The notes: generated by a model from the letters alone, not told the origin. Positions 44,860 through 54,992 are shown, counted from the stretch's first letter. The stretch: 64,000 bases of DNA from Janthinobacterium lividum (GCF_011601275.1 NZ_JAAOLY010000013.1:124001-188000), one strand, 5' to 3'. Program-made: numbers and translations.

Positions 44860-45309
44860 TTTCTTGCACCTGCTTCTTGTGACGGCTTGCCGGATTACTG
44901 AAGTTGGCCATGATCCGCAGAAAAAAACCAAAGATGCGAATGGTTTGGAGGCTGACGAAATATCAGAAAATGGCGTTTTTTTGCCAAGATATTAAAATAC
45001 ATTTTCATCACCGTGTATTTGAACGGATGGCGGTGCATGCGCCACCAGGCGCTCTCTCTCATCGCAGATAGTCGTATTTATACAACAGCTGGCAATTTAC
45101 TGCTGTGCAGCATTGCAGCCTTGCCATGCCCGGTCGTATGCTGGAAACGAGGCTATATGCGCTACTCGCGCCATGTTGACGTCTTTCAGATATTTATTGC
45201 ATATCGATAGACAGAACGATTCGTAAGCACGCCGCGTGCCCACTGTTAATCTGATTGCATCATCGGACCGCCATGGTCCGCGCAACCACCAACCGAAGAG
45301 ATATCGTCG
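44860..45309. other. 450-base intergenic region before the TonB-dependent receptor
   Basis: No credible gene is visible; the short open frames have no ribosome-binding sites and no family likeness. A weak A/T-rich dyad (GAT-N3-AAAAT..ATTTT-C-ATC, 44988-45009) lies 300 bases before the receptor start. The region marks the right border of the accessory segment. Confidence 0.4.
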
Positions 45310-47730
45310 ATGAGTTCAAGCACCGCCCGCTCCCAGCTTCCCGCCCTCCCCGTCAAAACCGTTATCGCCGCCAGCCTGCTCGCCTGCTTCAGCCTGCCGA
45401 TGCTGGCGCAAGCGCAGCAAGAACTGCCGGCCGAAGGCGAATTGCAGTCGGTCGTGGTCACCGGCACCTTCGCCAAGAACCGCCGCACCATCGATTCCGA
45501 ATCGCCGATCGACATCCTTACGTCGCGCGACTTGCAAAGCACAGGTTCAGGCGAACTGGCCACCGTGCTGGCGCGCCTGCTGCCATCGCTGAACTTTGCC
45601 CGCGCCACGGGCGCCGACGCCAGCGACGCCGTGCGTCCGGCGCAATTACGCGGCCTGTCGCCCGACCAGACCCTGGTACTGGTGAACGGCAAGCGCCGCT
45701 ACACGTCGGCCGTCGTCAACGTCAACGGTTCGCTGGGCCGCGGCTCGGCGCCCGTCGATCTGAACGCCATCCCGCTGGCCGCCATCGACCACGTGGAAGT
45801 GTTGCGCGATGGCGCGGCGGCCCAGTACGGTTCCGATGCGATCGCCGGCGTGATCAACATCATCCTGAAAAAAGGCGCGGCCGGCGGCGACGTCGAAGTC
45901 GGTTACGGCCAGACGCAGGAACGCGACGGCAAGCAAAAATCGATCAAGGGTTCGGCCGGCTTCGCCCTGGGCGACGACGGCTGGGTACGCATTTCGGCGG
46001 AAGTGGCCGAACGCGACCCGACCAACCGCGCAGGCGCCGATTTCCGCAATCCGCTGGAACCGCGCTATGGCAAGGTCAACCAGCGCTATGGCGACCCGGA
46101 AAGCAAGCCGGCAACGATTTTCCTCAACAGCGAATACCGCATCAACGACAATATCGACTGGTATGCCTTCGGCAACTACGGCAAGCGCGACACGTCGGCC
46201 GCTGCCACCTGGCGCACGGCCCTGATCCAGGATTCCGTCACCAAGGCGTACTCGCAGCGCACGCCGATCTTCCCGGAAGGCTTCTTGCCGCTGCAAAACA
46301 GCACCCTGACAGACCAGTCCATCGTCACGGGCTTGCGCGGCGAAGCGGCCGGCTGGCGCTGGGATGCCAGCCTGAACTACGGCAGCAACAAGTTCGAACT
46401 GGACCTGGACAACACGGTCAACCAGTCGCTGGGCGCAAACAGCCCCACGCATTTCTATGCAGGCTCGCTGAAAAACGAACAGACGGTATTCAACCTCGAT
46501 GCGGCGCGCGAGTTTCCCGTGTCTTACTTTACGGGTCCGCTGACGGTCGCCGTCGGCGCCGAAGCGCGCCATGAAAAGTACAGCATTGGCGCCGGCGACG
46601 CAGCGTCGTACACGGGTGGCGGCTCGCAAGGCTTTGCCGGCTTCCGCCCTGTCAACGCGGGCAGCCATTCGCGCCACAACGAATCGATCTATGTCAACCT
46701 GGAAGCGGAAGCGACGAAGAAACTGTCGGGCGGCGTGGCCCTGCGCCATGAACGCTACAGCGATTTCGGCAGCACCACCTCGGCCAAGGGCTCGGCCCGC
46801 TATGCGTTCACGGACGCGCTGTCCCTGCGCGGCACCGTGTCGAGCGGCTTCCGCGCGCCATCGCTGGCACAGCAGTACTACACCATCACCACGACCAACT
46901 TCCAGGTCATCAACGGCAACAATACGGCCATCGAGACGGGCACCTTCGCCGTGAATACGCCGCAGGCCCGCGCCCTCGGCGCACAGGATCTGAAGCCGGA
47001 AAAAGCCCGCAACTACAGCCTGGGCCTGCAGTTCCAGCCTAGCCGCAACTTCACGACGACGGTGGACGCCTACCGCATCGACATCGACAACCGCATCCTG
47101 TTCTCGGCCAACCTGGCGCTGAACGACAAGCTCAAGGCCCAGCTGGCAACGCAAGGCTCGACCGTGGGTGCGGCGCGCTACTTCACCAATGCCGTCGACA
47201 CGCGCACGGAAGGCGTGGACATCGTCAGCACCTACCGCATCGATCTGCAGGACAAGGACCGCCTCGACCTCACCGTGGCGTACAACCACAACAAGAGCAC
47301 GGTACAGAAAATCGCCGACAATCCGGCCATCCTGACGGCCAACAACCTGAAACTGATCGACCGCCAAAGCATCGACCGCATCACGGTGGCGTCGCCGAAG
47401 GACAAGTTCAGCCTGGCCGCCGACTACGGCTTCGGCATCTGGAATGCGCACGGCGTCGTGACGCGCTACGGCAGCTTCACCGTGCCGCAAAACGACGTCA
47501 AGCTGGACCAGACGTATGACCCGCAATGGGTGCTGGACGTGTCCGGCTCCGTGAAACTGGGCAAGAACTGGCGCCTGGTGGCCGGCATCGACAACGTCAC
47601 GAACCGCTACCCGGCGCAAGTGACGAGCGCGGGCAACCTGAACGTCAACGGCACCCAGCCCTACAGCATCTTCGCGCCGAACGGCTTCAACGGCCGCTAC
47701 TACTACGCCAAGGCTGGCTATAGCTGGTAA
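45310..47730 (+). CDS. TonB-dependent outer-membrane receptor
   Basis: An 806-residue receptor with a signal peptide (about residues 1-37, AQA), a TonB-box-like SVVVTGTF near 49-56, and a plug domain with PIDILTSRDLQ, LRGLSPDQTLVLVNGKRRY and EVLRDGAAAQYGSDAIAGVINI. A 22-stranded beta-barrel follows, ending in YYYAKAGYSW with a terminal aromatic residue. It is energised by TonB/ExbBD. The substrate (siderophore, vitamin, sugar or other) cannot be told. There is no adjacent sigma/anti-sigma or siderophore gene. A terminator follows its stop. Confidence 0.93.
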   Translation: MSSSTARSQLPALPVKTVIAASLLACFSLPMLAQAQQELPAEGELQSVVVTGTFAKNRRTIDSESPIDILTSRDLQSTGSGELATVLARLLPSLNFARATGADASDAVRPAQLRGLSPDQTLVLVNGKRRYTSAVVNVNGSLGRGSAPVDLNAIPLAAIDHVEVLRDGAAAQYGSDAIAGVINIILKKGAAGGDVEVGYGQTQERDGKQKSIKGSAGFALGDDGWVRISAEVAERDPTNRAGADFRNPLEPRYGKVNQRYGDPESKPATIFLNSEYRINDNIDWYAFGNYGKRDTSAAATWRTALIQDSVTKAYSQRTPIFPEGFLPLQNSTLTDQSIVTGLRGEAAGWRWDASLNYGSNKFELDLDNTVNQSLGANSPTHFYAGSLKNEQTVFNLDAAREFPVSYFTGPLTVAVGAEARHEKYSIGAGDAASYTGGGSQGFAGFRPVNAGSHSRHNESIYVNLEAEATKKLSGGVALRHERYSDFGSTTSAKGSARYAFTDALSLRGTVSSGFRAPSLAQQYYTITTTNFQVINGNNTAIETGTFAVNTPQARALGAQDLKPEKARNYSLGLQFQPSRNFTTTVDAYRIDIDNRILFSANLALNDKLKAQLATQGSTVGAARYFTNAVDTRTEGVDIVSTYRIDLQDKDRLDLTVAYNHNKSTVQKIADNPAILTANNLKLIDRQSIDRITVASPKDKFSLAADYGFGIWNAHGVVTRYGSFTVPQNDVKLDQTYDPQWVLDVSGSVKLGKNWRLVAGIDNVTNRYPAQVTSAGNLNVNGTQPYSIFAPNGFNGRYYYAKAGYSW

Positions 47731-47747
47731 ATAACGCTCTGCCATGC

Positions 47748-47783
47748 AAAAAGCCCGGAACGCATCGCGTTTCCGGGCTTTTT
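47748..47783. terminator. Bidirectional terminator after the receptor gene
   Basis: AAAAAGCCCGGAA and TTCCGGGCTTTTT pair across a 10-nt loop; it can serve the receptor gene and the convergent PEP-CTERM gene. Confidence 0.85.
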
Positions 47784-47812
47784 CACGTCTTGCGCCCGCA
47801 GGCGCATCAGGC

Positions 47813-48370
47813 TCAGGCGCGGCGACGGCGCGCGGCAAAACCGACCAGGCCCAAGCCCAGCAGCATCATGCCGTAGGTCGCTGGCTCAGGCACGGCCGAG
47901 ACCGAATTGAACGCGCGGAAATTGCTCAGGCCACGCGGCAGGTTGCCCAGGCTGAAAACCGTATTGGCGGCCAGCGGCGTGTCCCAGTGGAACAACAGTT
48001 CGCCACGGCCATAATGCACGGCCAGGTAGTCAAAGCTGGAGTTGACGGTGAACGAACCGGACTTGTTGCTGGCCAGGTCGCCCTGGGCGGCAAAGACCAA
48101 CGAGCCGGTGCCGCTCGATGGCAGGCCGAACTTGCTGCTGACCAAGCTCTTGATGGCGGCCGCACTTTGCGCGCCGGACGGGTTGGCGCCGTCATAGACC
48201 CAGACCGAGTCCGCTGCCACGCTGCCGTAAGTGACGGTCTTGCCGCCCACCAGGAAGCCGCTCATGGCAGGATCGGTGACTTCCACCCAGCTTGCAGCCT
48301 GGGCCAATGGCGCCAGGCAAGCCGAGACAGCAAGGCAGAGACCCAGCACAGCACGTTTAGTCATATTCAT
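47813..48370 (-). CDS. PEP-CTERM sorting-domain protein
   Basis: A 185-residue secreted protein with a signal peptide (residues 1-25, AQA-AS), a mature part rich in small polar residues, and a C-terminal PEP-CTERM tail. The tail is VPEPATYGMMLLGLGLVGF, one hydrophobic helix, then the basic end AARRRRA. Such proteins are recognised by an exosortase (EpsH/XrtA type) and go to the cell surface or exopolysaccharide. GGGGAAAT precedes the ATG. The mature domain is not one I can name. Confidence 0.88.
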   Translation of the reverse strand: MNMTKRAVLGLCLAVSACLAPLAQAASWVEVTDPAMSGFLVGGKTVTYGSVAADSVWVYDGANPSGAQSAAAIKSLVSSKFGLPSSGTGSLVFAAQGDLASNKSGSFTVNSSFDYLAVHYGRGELLFHWDTPLAANTVFSLGNLPRGLSNFRAFNSVSAVPEPATYGMMLLGLGLVGFAARRRRA

Positions 48371-48760
48371 GATTTCCCCTATTGATCAATTTCAAAAATT
48401 ACAATTTCAGTTATATTTTTGTTATATTTCTTTGCGATTGGGCAAAAGATATCATTCAAGAAATCAAAATGCAATAAAAGAAACATCTTCAGTCATTGAA
48501 AATTTCAATCGCTCTCATGCATTGATTGCATCAGCCCGCTTTGCGCGGCGTCATGCTTCGTGGATCTGTTCCGGGAGATTGGCGGGCTGGACTGAAGTGT
48601 TGTTAATTCACACCAGCGCAAACGTCGTTCTGGCAAGCCCGGCCGGCGTTATCGCACGACGTCTTGCGCCAGCGCAGACAAACGCCATCCTTCGTGCCGG
48701 ACGGCCCGACACCACGCTCTATCATGCTTGCTCCTGCCGACATCCATCACGGAGCACGCC
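48371..48760. other. 390-base intergenic region between the PEP-CTERM and hemerythrin genes
   Basis: The left 150 bases are very A/T-rich and probably hold the PEP-CTERM promoter, on the minus strand. The right part has no recognisable gene, repeat or RNA structure. Confidence 0.4.
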
Positions 48761-49339
48761 ATGCCGACTTTAAGCAAATTGAGTCCCTCCATCACCGACA
48801 TGATCCGTTTCGACCATAGCCACGTGCTGCTGGCCTTCCATCAGTACACCACCAGCAAGAAACCTGCCGTCAAAAAAGCGCTGGCCGAAACCATCTGCAG
48901 CGCGCTGGAAATCCATGCGAACCTGGAAGAGGAAATTTTTTATCCGCAGATGCACCTGCTCGATGGCGACGCGGCGGTACGCCAAAAAAGCGTGCCCGAG
49001 CATCAGGAAATGCGCCGCCTGATCGCCGAATTGCGCGCGACGGATGCCGCCGCCACGCGCCATGACACCTTGCTGCTGGAACTGATGCGCGACGTGCTGC
49101 ACCATGTGGCCGATGAGGAAACCGTGCTCCTGCCGGAAGCGGAAGCGCAGCTGACAGCAAGGCGCTTGAGCGAGCTGGGCGCGCAGATGACACAGCGCCG
49201 CATGGCCCTGGTCAAGCCGCAAGCGGGCAAGATCGCTGCCAATACGCTGATCGGTTTTTCCGGCAGTACCGCTGCGTGGATCATGGGGGCGGCCGGCGTG
49301 CTGGTGGCGGCCAGGCTGTTTGCCCGCAAGGCGGCCTGA
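48761..49339 (+). CDS. Membrane-anchored hemerythrin HHE domain protein
   Basis: A 192-residue protein with a hemerythrin-like four-helix domain. Likely iron ligands are in DHSHVLLAFHQY, EIHANLEEEIFYP, PEHQEMRR and LHHVADEETVLLP, giving the H...HxxxE...H...HxxxD/E pattern. After it comes a C-terminal hydrophobic helix (about residues 165-186) ending in RLFARKAA, which would anchor it to a membrane. It may sense or store oxygen or protect iron centres. GGAG precedes the ATG at 48761. It appears monocistronic. Confidence 0.88.
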   Translation: MPTLSKLSPSITDMIRFDHSHVLLAFHQYTTSKKPAVKKALAETICSALEIHANLEEEIFYPQMHLLDGDAAVRQKSVPEHQEMRRLIAELRATDAAATRHDTLLLELMRDVLHHVADEETVLLPEAEAQLTARRLSELGAQMTQRRMALVKPQAGKIAANTLIGFSGSTAAWIMGAAGVLVAARLFARKAA

Positions 49340-49414
49340 ACTGGCATGGAGAGTAGCCAGGCCGGCGGGCAATCAGCTACCATGGGAGCCCTTCGACTCC
49401 CATGACGGACCACC

Positions 49415-50026
49415 ATGCCCAGCTGGCACCTGGCCGACGCCGCCGAACTGGCGGCGCGCCACCCCTACACCTTCTACAAATCGCCGCCCGAGGCCATTGC
49501 CCAGGTGCGACCGGGCGAGTTGGTCAAGCTGATCTTCGCCTTCCACAGCGACGACCCGCAAGCGCCGGGCGCCGAGCGCATGTGGGTGCTGGTCGATACG
49601 GTCGAACCGCATGGGCACTTCACCGGCAAGCTCGACAACATGCCCGGCTACATTGCCGATTTGCATGCCAAAGACCCCATCGCCTTCGATGCGCGCCACA
49701 TCATCAATACGCAGCACGACGATGACGACAACCTCGTCAACCGCTACGCGGGCCTGTGCTTCGTGACGAAAAAAGTGCTGGAAGACGGCGCGCCCGTCGG
49801 CTATCTGTACCGCGAGGAGCCGGACAACGAAAGCGACAGCGGCTGGCGCTTCACAGCCAACGACGAGAGTGACGCCTACATGAACGACAGCGCCAACGTG
49901 GCCCTCGTGTCGCTGGGCGCCGTGCTCAGCGTGGACGACCGTTTTATTGCGCTACTGGATGCGCCTGCCGGCGCGTCCTATGCCTTCGACCACAACACGC
50001 AACAATTCGTGGCGGTGGACGAATGA
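49415..50026 (+). CDS. DUF2314-like/DUF2185 two-domain protein
   Basis: A 203-residue cytoplasmic protein. The N-terminal half resembles DUF2314/YegJ-type domains (ERMWVLVDTVEPHGHFTGKLDN and MPGYIADLHAKDPIAFDARHI). The C-terminal half resembles DUF2185, also classed as an immunity-protein-33-like domain (CFVTKKVLEDGAPVGYLYREE and DSGWRFTANDESD). Neither has a settled function. Its stop overlaps the start of the next gene, so the two are coupled. No toxin gene is visible nearby. Confidence 0.75.
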   Translation: MPSWHLADAAELAARHPYTFYKSPPEAIAQVRPGELVKLIFAFHSDDPQAPGAERMWVLVDTVEPHGHFTGKLDNMPGYIADLHAKDPIAFDARHIINTQHDDDDNLVNRYAGLCFVTKKVLEDGAPVGYLYREEPDNESDSGWRFTANDESDAYMNDSANVALVSLGAVLSVDDRFIALLDAPAGASYAFDHNTQQFVAVDE

Positions 50027-50376
50027 CAACTGATGAATTGAAGGATTTTTGCGCGGCCCTGCCCGGCGCGCAAGCCGTGCTGTACGGCCCGCCGTCGAAT
50101 ATCCTCGTGGTTGAGGTGAGCGGCAAGAAATTTGCCTATTTCAAGACCAGCGCGCCCGAGCAGTGGCGCTTCAGCCTGCGGGTCAGCGCCGAGCGTTTTA
50201 TCGAGCTGACGGACATGCCCGGCGTGAAACCAGCCCGCTACATGGGCCGCTTTCACTGGGTGACCATCGTCGACGTGGCGCGCTTCCCCGCAGATTACCT
50301 GGCAGAACTGGTGCGCGATAGCTACGCGCGCGCCGTGGCCAGCCTGACGCGCGCGCAGCGGGCGGCCATCGCCTAG
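50023..50376 (+). CDS. MmcQ/YjbR family DNA-binding protein
   Basis: A 117-residue MmcQ/YjbR-type protein with the family's CyaY-like fold: an N-terminal helix (LKDFCAALPGAQ), strands with NILVVEVSGKKFAYFKT, and a C-terminal WVTIVDVARFPADYLAELVRDSY segment. Many members are small stress- or toxin-neighbourhood proteins; DNA binding is a family annotation not shown here. It overlaps the preceding DUF2185 gene by 4 bases and its stop overlaps that of cysB by 4 bases. Confidence 0.85.
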   Translation: MTTDELKDFCAALPGAQAVLYGPPSNILVVEVSGKKFAYFKTSAPEQWRFSLRVSAERFIELTDMPGVKPARYMGRFHWVTIVDVARFPADYLAELVRDSYARAVASLTRAQRAAIA

Positions 50377-51305
50377 AGCGCTTCCTCGCCCGCCATGGCG
50401 CGGTCGATGTCTTCACGCGTCAGGTCCGGCGCCAGTTGCAGGATGAACTCGTAGGCGTAGGCGCGCAGGTAGGCGCCGCGGCGCACGGCCAGGCGCGTCG
50501 TGTTGGTGGCGAACAGATGCGACGCTTCCACGGCCCTTAAACCCTTGTCGCGGCCATGATCGAAGGCCATCGAGGCCACGATGCCCACGCCCAGGCCCAG
50601 CGCCACGTACTGCTTGATGACGTCCGAATCCATGGCGGTGAGGATGATATCGGTCGTCACGCCCGCCTTGGCGAACGCGTCGTCGATATGGCCGCGGCCC
50701 GTGAAACCCTTGTCGTAGGTAATCAACGGATATTTCGCCAGGTCTTCCAGGCGGATCGGCGAGTGATCGAGCAGTGGGTGGCCGTCCGGCACGACGATCA
50801 GATGGCTCCAGCGGTAGCACGGGAACGACACGAGGTCGGGGAACTGGCTCAAGCCTTCCGTGGCGATGCCGATATCGGTCTTGCCCGACAGCACCCATTC
50901 CGCGATGTGTTCGGGTGCGCTTTGCTGCAGCGCGATGCGCACGTCGGGAAAGGCGGCGCGGAAGCCCTGCACCACTTTCGGCAGCGCATAGCGCGCCTGC
51001 GTGTGCGTGGCCGCCACGGATAGCGTCCCGCTGGTCTGGCCGCTGTACTCGAGGCTGGCCTGCTGCAGGTTTTCCGCCTCGATCAAGAGACGGTCGACGA
51101 TCTTCAGGATGCCCTTGCCCGGCTCCGTCAAGCCCGTCAAGCGCTTGCCGTTGCGCTCGAAAATCACCACGCCCAGCTCATCTTCCAGTTCGCGGATTTG
51201 CCGGCTCACGCCCGGCTGCGACGTGAACAGGGCGTTGGCCACTTCCGTCAGGTTATAGCCGCGGCGGGCCGCTTCGCGGATCGAGCGCAATTGTTGAAAA
51301 TTCAT
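50373..51305 (-). CDS. cysB: CysB-type LysR regulator of sulfur assimilation
   Basis: A 310-residue LysR-type protein of the CysB/Cbl branch. The HTH has MNFQQLRSIREAARRGYNLTEVANALFTSQPGVSRQIRELEDELGV-type sequence. The effector domain shows ATHTQARYALP, the conserved CysB stretch, near residue 100. CysB activates sulfate uptake and reduction genes with N-acetylserine as inducer. Here it is the last gene of cysT-cysW-cysA-cysB, only 14 bases after cysA, so it is probably both member and regulator of the operon. Confidence 0.94.
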   Translation of the reverse strand: MNFQQLRSIREAARRGYNLTEVANALFTSQPGVSRQIRELEDELGVVIFERNGKRLTGLTEPGKGILKIVDRLLIEAENLQQASLEYSGQTSGTLSVAATHTQARYALPKVVQGFRAAFPDVRIALQQSAPEHIAEWVLSGKTDIGIATEGLSQFPDLVSFPCYRWSHLIVVPDGHPLLDHSPIRLEDLAKYPLITYDKGFTGRGHIDDAFAKAGVTTDIILTAMDSDVIKQYVALGLGVGIVASMAFDHGRDKGLRAVEASHLFATNTTRLAVRRGAYLRAYAYEFILQLAPDLTREDIDRAMAGEEAL

Positions 51306-51319
51306 AGTGTTCCAGCCTC

Positions 51320-52390
51320 TCAGGTTCTTGTCGGTTCAACGAACACGTGCAAGCGTTTCGGGCGCACGACCAGGGTCTCGCCCTCTTTCAGCTGCAGATG
51401 CGTAAAACGCTCGTTCGACATCACCGCTTCGATCAGTTCGCTGTTATCGACGCGCTGCAAGTCCAGCTGGGCCAGCGGGCCGATCGCATGCGCGCGGCTC
51501 AGCTTGACGACGATCCCTTCCGCGCCCTGCGTGTAGCGGTCGATTTCCAGATCGTGCGGACGCACATAGGCCGTGCCCTTGCTATCGCTCACGCCCGCGT
51601 AATCGGGTACTTCGAAGCTGGCGTCGCCGGTGGCCATCACGCCGTCATGCACGCGGCCGTGGAACAGATTGACGTTGCCGAGGAATCCATACACGAAGGG
51701 CGAAGCCGGGTGGTTGTAGACTTGTTCAGGGGAACCGAGTTGCTCGACCGTGCCCTTGTTCATCAGCACGACCTGGTCCGCCACTTCCAGCGCTTCTTCC
51801 TGGTCATGCGTGACGAAAATACTGGTCACGTGCAAGTCGTCATGCAGGCGGCGCAGCCAGCGGCGCAATTCCTTGCGCACCTTGGCATCCAGAGCGCCGA
51901 ACGGCTCGTCGAGCAGCAGCACGCGCGGCTCGACGGCCAACGCGCGCGCCAGGGCGATGCGCTGGCGTTGCCCGCCCGACAGTTGCGGCGGATAGCGGTC
52001 GGCCAGCCAGTCGAGCTGCACCAGCTCCAGCAAATCTTTCACTTTACGGCGGATCTGGTCTTCCGACGGGCGCTCGCTGCGCGACTTCACGCGTAAACCA
52101 AAGGCCACGTTTTCAAACACGGTCATGTGCTTGAACAGTGCATAGTGCTGGAACACGAAACCCACTTGCCGCTCGCGCACGTGGCGGTTCGACGCGTCTT
52201 CCGCGTCCAGCAGCACTTGCCCGCTGTCCGGATGTTCGAGGCCGGCGATGATGCGCAGCAAGGTGGTCTTGCCGCAGCCGGACGGGCCCAGCAGGGCCGT
52301 CAGTTCGCCGGCGGGAAAGTCCAGCGAGATATTGTCGAGGGCGACGAAATCGCCGAAGCGCTTGTGGATGTTTTTAACTGCGATGGTCAT
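51320..52390 (-). CDS. cysA: Sulfate/thiosulfate ABC transporter ATP-binding protein
   Basis: A 356-residue ABC ATPase. Walker A is GPSGCGKT at 35-42, the signature LSGGQRQR is near 137 and Walker [13 protein letters not shown] near 158. A C-terminal TOBE-like regulatory domain (about 240-356) follows, with [13 protein letters not shown]. It energises the CysT/CysW channel. It starts one base after the cysW stop. Confidence 0.95.
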   Translation of the reverse strand: MTIAVKNIHKRFGDFVALDNISLDFPAGELTALLGPSGCGKTTLLRIIAGLEHPDSGQVLLDAEDASNRHVRERQVGFVFQHYALFKHMTVFENVAFGLRVKSRSERPSEDQIRRKVKDLLELVQLDWLADRYPPQLSGGQRQRIALARALAVEPRVLLLDEPFGALDAKVRKELRRWLRRLHDDLHVTSIFVTHDQEEALEVADQVVLMNKGTVEQLGSPEQVYNHPASPFVYGFLGNVNLFHGRVHDGVMATGDASFEVPDYAGVSDSKGTAYVRPHDLEIDRYTQGAEGIVVKLSRAHAIGPLAQLDLQRVDNSELIEAVMSNERFTHLQLKEGETLVVRPKRLHVFVEPTRT

Positions 52391-52391
52391 A

Positions 52392-53318
52392 TCAGTGCTC
52401 CGTAGAACGTAAGGCGGAATCGTCGGCGTCGCTCTCGTTCAAACGCCACTCAATAAAAGCTTTCAAGGCCAGGGTCACCAGCGCCAGCAGGGCCAGCAGG
52501 GAGGCGACGGCAAATGCGGCGGCAAAGTTGTATTCGTTGTACAAAATTTCGACTTGCAGCGGCATGGTGTTGGTTTCGCCGCGGATATGGCCGGAGACCA
52601 CGGACACGGCGCCGAACTCGCCCATGGCGCGCGCATTACACAGGATCACGCCATACAGCAGACCCCACTTAATGTTCGGCAAGGTGACCCGGCGGAAAGT
52701 GTTCCAGCCCGACGCGCCCAGCACGATGGCGGCCTCTTCCTCTTCACTGCCCTGCGACTGCATCAGCGGGATCAGTTCCCGCGCCACGAACGGGAAGGTG
52801 ATGAAGATGGTGGCCAGCACGATGCCGGGCACGGCAAACAGAATCTTGATGTCGTGCGCCTGCAGCCACGGGCCGAACCAGCCTTGGGCGCCAAACATCA
52901 GCACGTAGATCAGGCCGGAAATCACGGGCGAGACGGAAAACGGCAAGTCGATCAGGGTCAGCAGGATGCTCTTGCCACGGAACTCGAACTTGGCGATGCA
53001 CCAGGACGCGGCCACGCCGAATACCAGGTTCAGCGGCACGGCGATGGCGGCCGTGATCAAGGTCAATTTAATCGCAGAAATCGCGTCCGGGTCGATAATG
53101 GCGGCGATGTATGCTTCCCAGCCCTTCTTGAACGCTTCCGCAAACACGGCCACCAGGGGCACGATGAGGAAAGCCGTCAGGAACAGCAGGGCGACGGCGA
53201 TCAGGACCGTGCGCACCCACAATGGCTCCAGCACGACGGGGCCGACATTCGGTTCGAAGCGGCGCGCCGTCGGCAGCGCCTTGTCCACGCCAGCGGCGGC
53301 AGTCGTATTCGTACTCAT
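52392..53318 (-). CDS. cysW: Sulfate ABC transporter permease CysW
   Basis: A 308-residue inner-membrane permease with six predicted helices and the EAA-type loop ([23 protein letters not shown]) that docks CysA. The ATG at 53318 overlaps the cysT stop by an ATGA and is preferred to a start nine codons upstream inside cysT. With CysT it forms the sulfate/thiosulfate channel. Confidence 0.94.
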   Translation of the reverse strand: MSTNTTAAAGVDKALPTARRFEPNVGPVVLEPLWVRTVLIAVALLFLTAFLIVPLVAVFAEAFKKGWEAYIAAIIDPDAISAIKLTLITAAIAVPLNLVFGVAASWCIAKFEFRGKSILLTLIDLPFSVSPVISGLIYVLMFGAQGWFGPWLQAHDIKILFAVPGIVLATIFITFPFVARELIPLMQSQGSEEEEAAIVLGASGWNTFRRVTLPNIKWGLLYGVILCNARAMGEFGAVSVVSGHIRGETNTMPLQVEILYNEYNFAAAFAVASLLALLALVTLALKAFIEWRLNESDADDSALRSTEH

Positions 53319-54178
53319 GATTTCTTCGCCTTTCCGCGCGTCCATGCTTGCAGCAGGTTAATCGTCAACAACAGCAAAAAGGAGACCACCAGCATCACCA
53401 CGGCGATGGCCGTGGCGCCTGCGTAATCGTATTGCTCCAGCTTGGTAATAATGAACAGCGGCGTGATTTCCGACACCATCGGCATATTGCCGGCGATAAA
53501 GATCACGGAACCGTACTCGCCCGTGGCGCGGGCGAAGGCCAGCGCAAAGCCCGTCAGCAAGGACGGCAAAATCGTGGGGAAGATGACGCGGATAAACGTT
53601 TGCAATGAATTGGCGCCCAGGCTGGCGGCCGCTTCTTCCAGTTCCTTTTCCGCATCTTCCAGCACCGGTTGCACGGTACGCACGACGAAAGGCAAGCCGA
53701 TGAAGGTCAGCGCCACCACCACGCCCAGCGGCGTGAACGCCACCTTGATGCCCAGCACGCCTTCGATGAACTGGCCGAACCAGCCGTTCGACGAATACAA
53801 GGCCGTCAGGGTGATGCCGGCCACGGCCGTCGGCAAGGCGAACGGCAAGTCGACGAGCGCATCGATGATGCGCTTGCCGGGAAATTTATAGCGCACCAGC
53901 ACCCAGGCCAGGATGCCGCCAAACACCACGTTCAACAGGGCGGCGATCAGCGAGGCGCCAAACGTCAAACGGTACGACGCCATCACGCGCTCGGACGTGA
54001 CGGCGCTGAAGAAGGCGTCCCACGTCATGGTGAAGGTCTTCAGGAACACCGACGACAGCGGGATGAGAACGATCAGGGCCAGGTAAAAGAGCGTGAAGCC
54101 CAAAGACAGCTTAAACCCCGGCATGACCCGAAACGGCGCTCCTCGCGCCTTGAGCGGTGCTGCTGATGCTGCAGACAT
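53315..54178 (-). CDS. cysT: Sulfate ABC transporter permease CysT
   Basis: A 287-residue permease (CysT/CysU) with six helices. [23 protein letters not shown] is near the start, [21 protein letters not shown] in the middle, and the EAA loop is [25 protein letters not shown] near 180. AAGGGG lies before the ATG. It is the first gene of the cysTWAB operon. The 175 bases upstream, mostly A/T-rich, should contain the CysB-controlled promoter. Confidence 0.94.
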   Translation of the reverse strand: MSAASAAPLKARGAPFRVMPGFKLSLGFTLFYLALIVLIPLSSVFLKTFTMTWDAFFSAVTSERVMASYRLTFGASLIAALLNVVFGGILAWVLVRYKFPGKRIIDALVDLPFALPTAVAGITLTALYSSNGWFGQFIEGVLGIKVAFTPLGVVVALTFIGLPFVVRTVQPVLEDAEKELEEAAASLGANSLQTFIRVIFPTILPSLLTGFALAFARATGEYGSVIFIAGNMPMVSEITPLFIITKLEQYDYAGATAIAVVMLVVSFLLLLTINLLQAWTRGKAKKS

Positions 54179-54309
54179 AGAAACCCCTTCTTATTACATT
54201 TTTGAGTTATAGGGCGCAATAATCACATGCAATCGTTATAAAAAGAACTAACCATTTCTCATTTGCTTAGATGGATTTTGCATACTTGCTGGCGGAATCT
54301 GCGGGCAAA

Positions 54310-54337
54310 AAAAAACGCACCGGACAGGTGCGTTTTT
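54310..54337 (-). terminator. Terminator after the 1-Cys peroxiredoxin gene
   Basis: AAAACGCACC and GGTGCGTTTT pair across a short loop, with A and T runs on either side; on the minus strand it follows the peroxiredoxin stop. Confidence 0.8.
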
Positions 54338-54353
54338 ATGAAAGCTGAAACGT

Positions 54354-54992
54354 TTATTTATTTGGCTGCGGCGTCAGACGAAGATAAGGTTTCGCTGCCG
54401 TAAAGCCCTTCGGATACTTCTGCTTGATCACGTCCGGGTCTTGCACGGTCAATGGAATGATGACGTCGTCGCCGTCTTTCCAGTTGCCTGGGGTGGCCAC
54501 GGTGTAGCCGTCCGTCAGTTGCAGGGCGTCGATGACGCGCAGGATTTCATTGAAGTTGCGGCCCGTGCTCAGCGGATACGTGAGGATCAGCCGTACTTTC
54601 TTGTTCGGGTCGATGATGAAGACGGAGCGCACGGTGGCCGTGACGGATTGCTCCGGGTGGATCATGTCGTACAGCACCGACACTTTCTTGTCGACGTCGG
54701 CGATGATGGGGAAGCCCACGACCGTGTTTTGCGTCTCTTCGATATCCTTGATCCAGCTCTTGTGCGACTCGGCCGCGTCCACGGACAGGGCGATGGCCTT
54801 CACGTTGCGCTTGTCGAATTCGGGCTTGAGCTTGGCCGTCAGGCCCAGTTCCGTCGTGCACACGGGGGTAAAGTCGGCCGGGTGGGAGAACAGCACCACC
54901 CAGGAATTGCCAGCCCACTCATGGAACTTGAGCGGACCGATCGAGCTGTCTTGTTCAAAATCAGGGGCGACATCGCCCAGGCGTAAAGTCAT
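54354..54992 (-). CDS. 1-Cys peroxiredoxin (Prx6 type)
   Basis: A 212-residue peroxiredoxin that reduces hydrogen and organic peroxides. The peroxidatic motif PxxxTxxC is PADFTPVC at 38-45, with Cys45. No resolving cysteine is present, and the long C-terminal arm (SVFIIDPNKKVR, then GDDVIIPLTVQDPDVIKQKYPKGF) is typical of Prx6-like 1-Cys enzymes. AGGAGATC precedes the ATG. It lies between a hydrolase gene and cysT in the leftward sulfate region, with its own terminator. Confidence 0.94.
   Translation of the reverse strand: MTLRLGDVAPDFEQDSSIGPLKFHEWAGNSWVVLFSHPADFTPVCTTELGLTAKLKPEFDKRNVKAIALSVDAAESHKSWIKDIEETQNTVVGFPIIADVDKKVSVLYDMIHPEQSVTATVRSVFIIDPNKKVRLILTYPLSTGRNFNEILRVIDALQLTDGYTVATPGNWKDGDDVIIPLTVQDPDVIKQKYPKGFTAAKPYLRLTPQPNK

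Noticed and set aside
44988-45009. A/T-rich dyad upstream of the TonB-dependent receptor, considered as a Fur site
   Set aside because: The arms match imperfectly and the distance to the receptor start is 300 bases; not enough to claim an operator.
45013-45210. Short plus-strand open frame of 65 codons in the gap before the receptor gene
   Set aside because: No ribosome-binding site, no recognisable domain and no helix pattern like that of the small protein at 14011.
45646-47838. 730-codon open frame on the minus strand opposite the TonB-dependent receptor
   Set aside because: It is antisense to an unmistakable receptor gene and reads as low-complexity Arg/Val/Ala sequence without domains.
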